Translations under genes and position numbers: made by a program
Assembly (NCBI RefSeq): GCF_905171765.1
Contig: NC_053391.1
Location: 686,831,257-686,895,256 of the forward strand
DNA: 64,000 bases
Reading direction: 5' to 3'
From: Bufo bufo
Taxonomy: Eukaryota; Chordata; Amphibia; Anura; Bufonidae
The notes under the pieces: model-generated
The model's input: the letters and a program-made list of their open reading frames with translations, nothing else
What the model was told of the DNA's origin: nothing
Database searches by the model: none
Shown: one piece after another, positions 56,101 to 64,000 of the stretch
Layout of the letters: each line of letters begins with the position of its first letter
How positions within the stretch are numbered: the first letter of the stretch is position 1

Positions 56101-59100
56101 GGATAGGATTAGATACACAGCTCAGCAGACAGAATCACACAGGATAGGATTAGATACACAGCTCAGCAGACAGTATCACACAGGATAGGATTAGATACAC
56201 AGCTCAGCAGGCTGTATCACACAGGATAGGATTAGATACACAGCTCAGCAGACAGTATCACACAGGATAGGATTAGATACACAGCTCAGCAGACAGTATC
56301 ACACAGGATAGGATTAGATACACAGCTCAGCAGACAGTATCACACATGATAGGATTAGATACAAGGCTCTGCAGACAGTATCACACAGGATATGATTAGA
56401 TACACAGCTCAGCAGACAGTATCACACAGGATAGAATTAGATACACAGCTCAGCAGACAGTATCACACAGGAGAGGATTAGATACACAGCTCAGCAGACA
56501 GTATCACACAGGATAGGATTAGATACACAGCTCAGCAGACAGTATCACACAGGATAGAATTAGATACACAGCTCAGCAGACAGTATCACACAGGAGAGGA
56601 TTAGATACACAGCTCAGCAGACAGTATCACACAGGATAGAATTAGATACACAGCTCAGCAGACAGTATCACACAGGAGAGGATTAGATACACAGCTCAGC
56701 AGACAGTATCACACAGGATAGGATTAGATACACAGCTCAGCAGACAGTATCACACAGGATAGGATTAGATACACGGCTCAGCAGACAGTATCACACAGGA
56801 TAGGATTAGATACAGAGCTCAGCAGACAGTATCACACAGGAGAGGATTAGATACACAGCTCAGCAGACAGTATCACACAGGATAGGATTAGATACACAGC
56901 TCAGCAGACAGTATCACACAGGAGAGGATTAGATACACAGCTCAGCAGACAGTATCACACAGGATAGGATTAGATACACAGCTTAGCAGACAGTATCACA
57001 CGAGATAGGATTAGATACACAGCTCAGCAGACAGTATCACACAGGAGAGGATTAGATACACAGCTCAGCAGACAGTATCACACAGGATAGGATTAGATAC
57101 ACAGCTCAGCAGACAGTATCACACAGGATAGGATTAGATACACAGCTCAGCAGACAGTATCACACATGATAGGATTAGATACAAGGCTCTGCAGACAGTA
57201 TCACACAGGATATGATTAGATACACAGCTCAGCAGACAGTATCACACAGGATAGGATTAGATACACAGCTCAGCAGACAGTATCACACAGGATATAATTA
57301 GATACACAGCTCAGCAGACAGTATCACACAGGATAGAATTAGATACACAGCTCAGCAGACAGTATCACACAGGAGAGGATTAGATACACGGCTCAGCAGA
57401 CAGTATCACACAGGATAGAATTAGATACACAGCTCAGCAGACAGTATCACACAGGAGAGGATTAGATACACAGCTCAGCAGACAGTATCACACAGGATAG
57501 GATTAGATACACAGCTCAGCAGACAGTATCACACAGGATAGGATTAGATACACAGCTCATCAGACAGTATCACACAGGAGAGGATTAGATAAACAGCTCA
57601 GCAGACAGTATCACACAGGATAGGATTAGATACACAGCTCAGCAGACAGTATCACACAGGTTAGACTTAGATACACAGCTCAGCAGACAGTATCACACAG
57701 GATAGGATTAGATACACAGCTCAGCAGACAGTATCACACAGGATAGGATTAGATACACAGCTCAGCAGACGGTATCACACAGGAGAGGATTAGATACACA
57801 GCTCAGCAGACAGTATCACACAGGATAGGATTAGATACACAGCTCAGCAGACAGTATCACACAGGAGAGGATTAGATACACAGCTCAGCAGACAGTATCA
57901 CACAGGATAGGATTAGATACACATCTTAGCAGACAGTATCACACGAGATAGGATTAGATACACAGCTCAGCAGACAGTATCACACAGGATAGGATTAGAT
58001 ACACAGCTCAGCAGACAGTATCACACAGGATAGGATTAAATACACAGCTCAGCAGACAGTATCACACAGGATAGGATTAGATACACAGCTCAGCAGACAG
58101 TATCACACAGGATAGGATTAGATACACAGCTCAGCAGGCTGTATCACACAGGATAGGATTAGATACACAGCTCAGCAGACAGTATCACACAGGATAGGAT
58201 TAGATACACAGCTCAGCAGACAGTATCACACAGGATCGGATTAGATACACAGCTCAGCAGACAGTATCACACAGGATAGGATTAGATACACAGCTCAGCA
58301 GACAGTATCACACAGGATTAGATACACGGCTCAGCAGACAGTATCACATAGGATAGTATTAGATACACAGCTCAGCAGGCAGTATCACACAGGATAGGAT
58401 TAGATACACAGCTCAGCAGACAGAATCACACAGGATAGGATTAGATACACAGCTCAGCAGACAGTATCACACAGGATAGGATTAGATACACAGCTCAGCA
58501 GGCTGTATCACACAGGATAGGATTAGATACACAGCTCAGCAGACAGTATCACACAGGATAGGATTAGATACACAGCTCAGCAGACAGTATCACACAGGAT
58601 AGGATTAGATACACAGCTCAGCAGACAGTATCACACATGATAGGATTAGATACAAGGCTCTGCAGACAGTATCACACAGGATATGATTAGATACACAGCT
58701 CAGCAGACAGTATCACACAGGATAGAATTAGATACACAGCTCAGCAGACAGTATCACACAGGAGAGGATTAGATACACAGCTCAGCAGACAGTATCACAC
58801 AGGATAGGATTAGATACACAGCTCAGCAGACAGTATCACACAGGAGAGGATTAGATAAACAGCTCAGCAGACAGTATCACACAGGATAGGATTAGATACA
58901 CAGCTCAGCAGACAGTATCACACAGGTTAGACTTAGATACACAGCTCAGCAGACAGTAGCACACAGGATAGGATTAGATACACAGCTCAGCAGACAGTAT
59001 CACACAGGAGAGGATTAGATACACAGCTCAGCAGACAGTATCACACATGATAGGATTAGATACACAGCTCAGCAGACAGTATCACACAGGATAGGATTAG

Positions 59101-62100
59101 ATACACGGCTCAGCAGACAGTATCACACAGGATAGGATTAGATACAGAGCTCAGCAGACAGTATCACACAGGAGAGGATTAGATACACAGCTCAGCAGAC
59201 AGTATCACACAGGATAGGATTAGATACACAGCTCAGCAGACGGTATCACACAGGAGAGGATTAGATACACAGCTCAGCAGACAGTATCACACAGGATAGG
59301 ATTAGATACACAGCTCAGCAGACAGTATCACACAGGAGAGGATTAGATACACAGCTCAGCAGACAGTATCACACAGGATAGGATTAGATACACAGCTTAG
59401 CAGACAGTATCACACGAGATAGGATTAGATACACAGCTCAGCAGACAGTATCACACAGGATAGGATTAGATACACAGCTCAGCAGACTGTATCACACAGG
59501 ATATAATTAGATACACAGCTCAGGAGACAGTATCACACAGGATAAGATTAGATACACAGCTCAGCAGACAGTATCACACAGGAGAGGATTAGATACACAG
59601 CTCAGCAGACAGTATCACACAGGATAGGATTAGATACACAGCTCAGGAGACAGTATCACAAAGGATAGGATTAGATACACAGCTCAGCAGACAGTATCAC
59701 ACAGGATAGGATTAGATACACAGCTCAGCAGACAGTATCACACAGGAGAGGATTAGATACACAGCTCAGCAGACAGTATCACACAGGATAGGATTAGATA
59801 CAGAAGCTCATCAGACAGTATCACACAGGATAGGATTAGATACACAGCTCAGCAGACAGTATCACACATGATAGGATTAGATACAAGGCTCTGTAGACAG
59901 TATCACACAGGATAGGATTAGATACACAGCTCAGCAGACAGTATCACAAAGGATAGGATTAGATACACAGCTCAGCAGACAGTATCACACAGGATAGGAT
60001 TAGATACACAGCTCAGCAGTCAGTATCACACAGGATAGGATTAGATACACAGCTCAGCAGACAGTATCACACAGGATAGGATTAGATACACAGCTCAGCA
60101 GACAGTATCACACAGGATAGGATTAGATACACAGCTCAGCAGACAGTATCACACAGGATAGGATTAGATACACAACTCAGCAGACAGTATCACACAGGAT
60201 AGGATTAGATACACAGCTCAGCAGACAGTATCACACAGGAGAGGATTAGATACACAGCTCAGCAGACAGTATCACACAGGATAGGATTAGATACACAGCT
60301 CAGCAGACAGTATCACACAGGTTAGACTTAGATACACAGCTCAGCAGACAGTATCACACAGGATAGGATTAGATACACAGCTCAGCAGACAGTATCACAC
60401 AGGATAGGATTAGATACAGAGCTCAGCAGACAGTATCACACAGGAGAGGATTAGATACACAGCTCAGCAGACAGTATCACACAGGATAGGATTAGATACA
60501 AGGCTCTGCAGACAGTATCACACAGGATATGATTAGATACACAGCTCAGCAGACAGTATCACACAGGATAGGATTAGATACACAGCTCAGCAGACAGTAT
60601 CACACAGGATATAATTAGATACACAGCTCAGCAGACAGTATCACACAGGATAGAATTAGATACACAGCTCAGCAGACAGTATCACACAGGAGAGGATTAG
60701 ATACACGGCTCAGCAGACAGTATCACACAGGATAGAATTAGATACACAGCTCAGCAGACAGTATCACACAGGAGAGGATTAGATACACAGCTCAGCAGAC
60801 AGTATCACACAGGATAGGATTAGATACACAGCTCAGCAGACAGTATCACACAGGATAGGATTAGATACACAGCTCATCAGACAGTATCACACAGGATAGG
60901 ATTAGATACACAGCTCAGCAGACAGTATCACACAGGTTAGACTTAGATACACAGCTCAGCAGACAGTATCACACAGGATAGGATTAGATACACAGCTCAG
61001 CAGACAGTATCACACAGGATAGGATTAGATACACAGCTCAGCAGACGGTATCACACAGGAGAGGATTAGATACACAGCTCAGCAGACAGTATCACACAGG
61101 ATAGGATTAGATACACAGCTCAGCAGACAGTATCACACAGGAGAGGATTAGATACACAGCTCAGCAGACAGTATCACACAGGATAGGATTAGATACACAT
61201 CTTAGCAGACAGTATCACACGAGATAGGATTAGATACACAGCTCAGCAGACAGTATCACACAGGATAGGATTAGATACACAGCTCAGCAGACAGTATCAC
61301 ACAGGATAGGATTAAATACACAGCTCAGCAGACAGTATCACACAGGATAGGATTAGATACACAGCTCAGCAGACAGTATCACACAGGATAGGATTAGATA
61401 CACAGCTCAGCAGGCTGTATCACACAGGATAGGATTAGATACACAGCTCAGCAGACAGTATCACACAGGATAGGATTAGATACACAGCTCAGCAGACAGT
61501 ATCACACAGGATCGGATTAGATACACAGCTCAGCAGACAGTATCACACAGGATAGGATTAGATACACGGCTCAGCAGACAGTATCACACAGGATAGGATT
61601 AGATTCACAGCTCAGCAGACAGTATCACACAGGATTAGATACACGGCTCAGCAGACAGTATCACACAGGATAGGATTAGATACACAGCTCAGCAGACAGT
61701 ATCACACAGGAGAGGATTAGATACACAGCTCAGCAGACAGAATCACACAGGATAGGATTAGATACACAGCTCAGCAGACAGTATCACACAGGATAGGATT
61801 AGATACACAGCTCAGCAGACAGTATCACACAGGATAGGATTAGATACACAGCTCAGCAGACAGTATCACACAGGATAGGATTAGATACACAGCTCAGCAG
61901 ACAGTATCACACATGATAGGATTAGATACAAGGCTCTGCAGACAGTATCACACAGGATATGATTAGATACACAGCTCAGCAGACAGTATCACACAGGATA
62001 GAATTAGATACACAGCTCAGCAGACAGTATCACACAGGAGAGGATTAGATACACAGCTCAGCAGACAGTATCACACAGGATAGGATTAGATACACAGCTC

Positions 62101-64000
62101 AGCAGACAGTATCACACAGGAGAGGATTAGATAAACAGCTCAGCAGACAGTATCACACAGGATAGGATTAGATACACAGCTCAGCAGACAGTATCACACA
62201 GGTTAGACTTAGATACACAGCTCAGCAGACAGTAGCACACAGGATAGGATTAGATACACAGCTCAGCAGACAGTATCACACAGGATAGGATTAGATACAC
62301 GGCTCAGCAGACAGTATCACACAGGATAGGATTAGATACAGAGCTCAGCAGACAGTATCACACAGGAGAGGATTAGATACACAGCTCAGCAGACAGTATC
62401 ACACAGGATAGGATTAGATACACAGCTCAGCAGACGGTATCACACAGGAGAGGATTAGATACACAGCTCAGCAGACAGTATCACACAGGATAGGATTAGA
62501 TACACAGCTCAGCAGACAGTATCACACAGGAGAGGATTAGATACACAGCTCAGCAGACAGTATCACACAGGATAGGATTAGATACACAGCTTAGCAGACA
62601 GTATCACACGAGATAGGATTAGATACACAGCTCAGCAGACAGTATCACACAGGATAGGATTAGATACACAGCTCAGCAGACTGTATCACACAGGATAGGA
62701 TTAGATACACAGCTCAGCAGACAGTATCACACAGTATAGAATTAGATACACAGCTCAGCAGACAGTATCACACAGGATAGGATTAGATACACAGCTCAGC
62801 AGACAGTATCACACAGGATAGGATTAGATACACAGCTCAGCAGACAGTATCACACAGGAGAGGATTAGATACACAGCTCAGCAGACAGTATCACACAGGA
62901 TAGGATTAGATACAGAAGCTCATCAGACAGTATCACACAGGATAGGATTAGATACACAGCTCAGCAGACAGTATCACACATGATAGGATTAGATACAAGG
63001 CTCTGCAGACAGTATCACACAGGATATGATTAGATACACAGCTCAGCAGACAGTATCACACAGGATAGAATTAGATACACAGCTCAGCAGACAGTATCAC
63101 ACAGGAGAGGATTAGATACACAGCTCAGCAGACAGTATCACACAGGATAGGATTAGATACACAGCTCAGCAGACAGTATCACACAGGATAGAATTAGATA
63201 CACAGCTCAGCAGACAGTATCACACAGGAGAGGATTAGATAAACAGCTCAGCAGACAGTATCACACAGGATAGGATTAGATACACAGCTCAGCAGACAGT
63301 ATCACACAGGTTAGACTTAGATACACAGCTCAGCAGACAGTAGCACACAGGATAGGATTAGATACACAGCTCAGCAGACAGTATCACACAGGATAGGATT
63401 AGATACACGGCTCAGCAGACAGTATCACACAGGATAGGATTAGATACAGAGCTCAGCAGACAGTATCACACAGGAGAGGATTAGATACACAGCTCAGCAG
63501 ACAGTATCACACAGGATAGGATTAGATACACAGCTCAGCAGACGGTATCACACAGGAGAGGATTAGATACACAGCTCAGCAGACAGTATCACACAGGATA
63601 GGATTAGATACACAGCTCAGCAGACAGTATCACACAGGAGAGGATTAGATACACAGCTCAGCAGACAGTATCACACAGGATAGGATTAGATACACAGCTT
63701 AGCAGACAGTATCACACGAGATAGGATTAGATACACAGCTCAGCAGACAGTATCACACAGGATAGGATTAGATACACAGCTCAGCAGACTGTATCACACA
63801 GGATAGGATTAGATACACAGCTCAGCAGACAGTATCACACAGTATAGAATTAGATACACAGCTCAGCAGACAGTATCACACAGGATAGGATTAGATACAC
63901 AGCTCAGCAGACAGTATCACACAGGATAGGATTAGATACACAGCTCAGCAGACAGTATCACACAGGATAGGATTAGATACACAGCTCAGCAGACAGTATC
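53165..64000. repeat. 41-bp satellite, about 260 units, running off the window
   Basis: The regular unit is GGATTAGATACACAGCTCAG, then CAGACAGTATCACACAGGATA (41 bases with variants GAGA, TATAA, TAGAA, TATG, TTAGACTT). 53165-53500 holds more divergent units (ATTTTAGCACGCTGTATCAT). Rare variants recur at long distances, showing block duplications. Every unit has stop codons, so no long frame exists. The array continues past base 64000. The size and homogeneity suggest a true satellite, though its chromosomal place cannot be told. Confidence 0.96.

Noticed and set aside
53165..64000. Possible CRISPR-like array
   Set aside because: The 41-bp units are directly head to tail with no unique spacers, and the context is vertebrate.

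Overview
The window looks like repeat-dense intergenic DNA of a frog or toad, probably a neobatrachian (inferred). The only apparently intact host gene is a single-exon olfactory receptor of the fish/amphibian 131-2-like type (7880-8827, minus strand). Nearly everything else is tandem repeats or mobile elements of kinds common in anurans: TTAA-type palindromic MITEs resembling the Xenopus T2 group, several Tc1-like families, CR1-like and L2-like LINEs, a Penelope-like element (PLE), BEL/Pao and Ty3/gypsy fragments, solo LTRs and non-autonomous hAT elements. I see no prokaryotic operon, CRISPR array or rRNA, and no tRNA gene apart from a tRNA-derived SINE.

Layout. 1-7440 holds three tandem arrays (a degenerate G-rich one, a 42-bp array, a 32-bp array) with small MITEs between them. 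7441-10900 is the receptor gene and its flanks. 10928-19180 is a run of inserted elements: a CR1 tail split by an LTR, two oppositely oriented Tc1 copies of one family (one with a 680-bp element in its terminal repeat), and a third Tc1 family carrying nested MITEs. 19697-22236 holds an unclassified 1.2-kb repeat and a 92/97-bp array with a 470-bp higher-order period. 22776-24753 is a decayed PLE containing a well-formed hammerhead ribozyme motif. 25400-28735 is an L2-like LINE split by an AT-rich repeat. 29002-37240 is a decayed BEL/Pao element with a solo LTR in its integrase region and a CR1 copy in its 3' part. 37360-39799 has a MADF-like pseudogene with visible splice sites and a nearly intact Tc1 copy.

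41086-48996 is the most layered part. One Tc1 copy is split by about 7 kb of insertions: a 3.6-kb hAT element with a perfect 8-bp target duplication and MITEs inside it, a CR1 tail, a MITE, and a 2.15-kb palindromic foldback element. 49005-53160 holds a BEL LTR tail, a hAT MITE with a perfect 8-bp target duplication, a 26-bp array and another MITE. From 53165 to the window end is about 10.8 kb of 41-bp satellite with long block duplications.

The genes do not form a pathway. What the window records is a relative order of insertions, read from target-site duplications and split elements. I found no convincing new gene system. The points most worth checking are the hammerhead ribozyme, the giant foldback, the satellite block structure, the receptor's altered E/DRY motif and the MADF-like pseudogene. 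Long open frames inside the tandem arrays follow from unit length and lack of stop codons; I do not regard them as genes.
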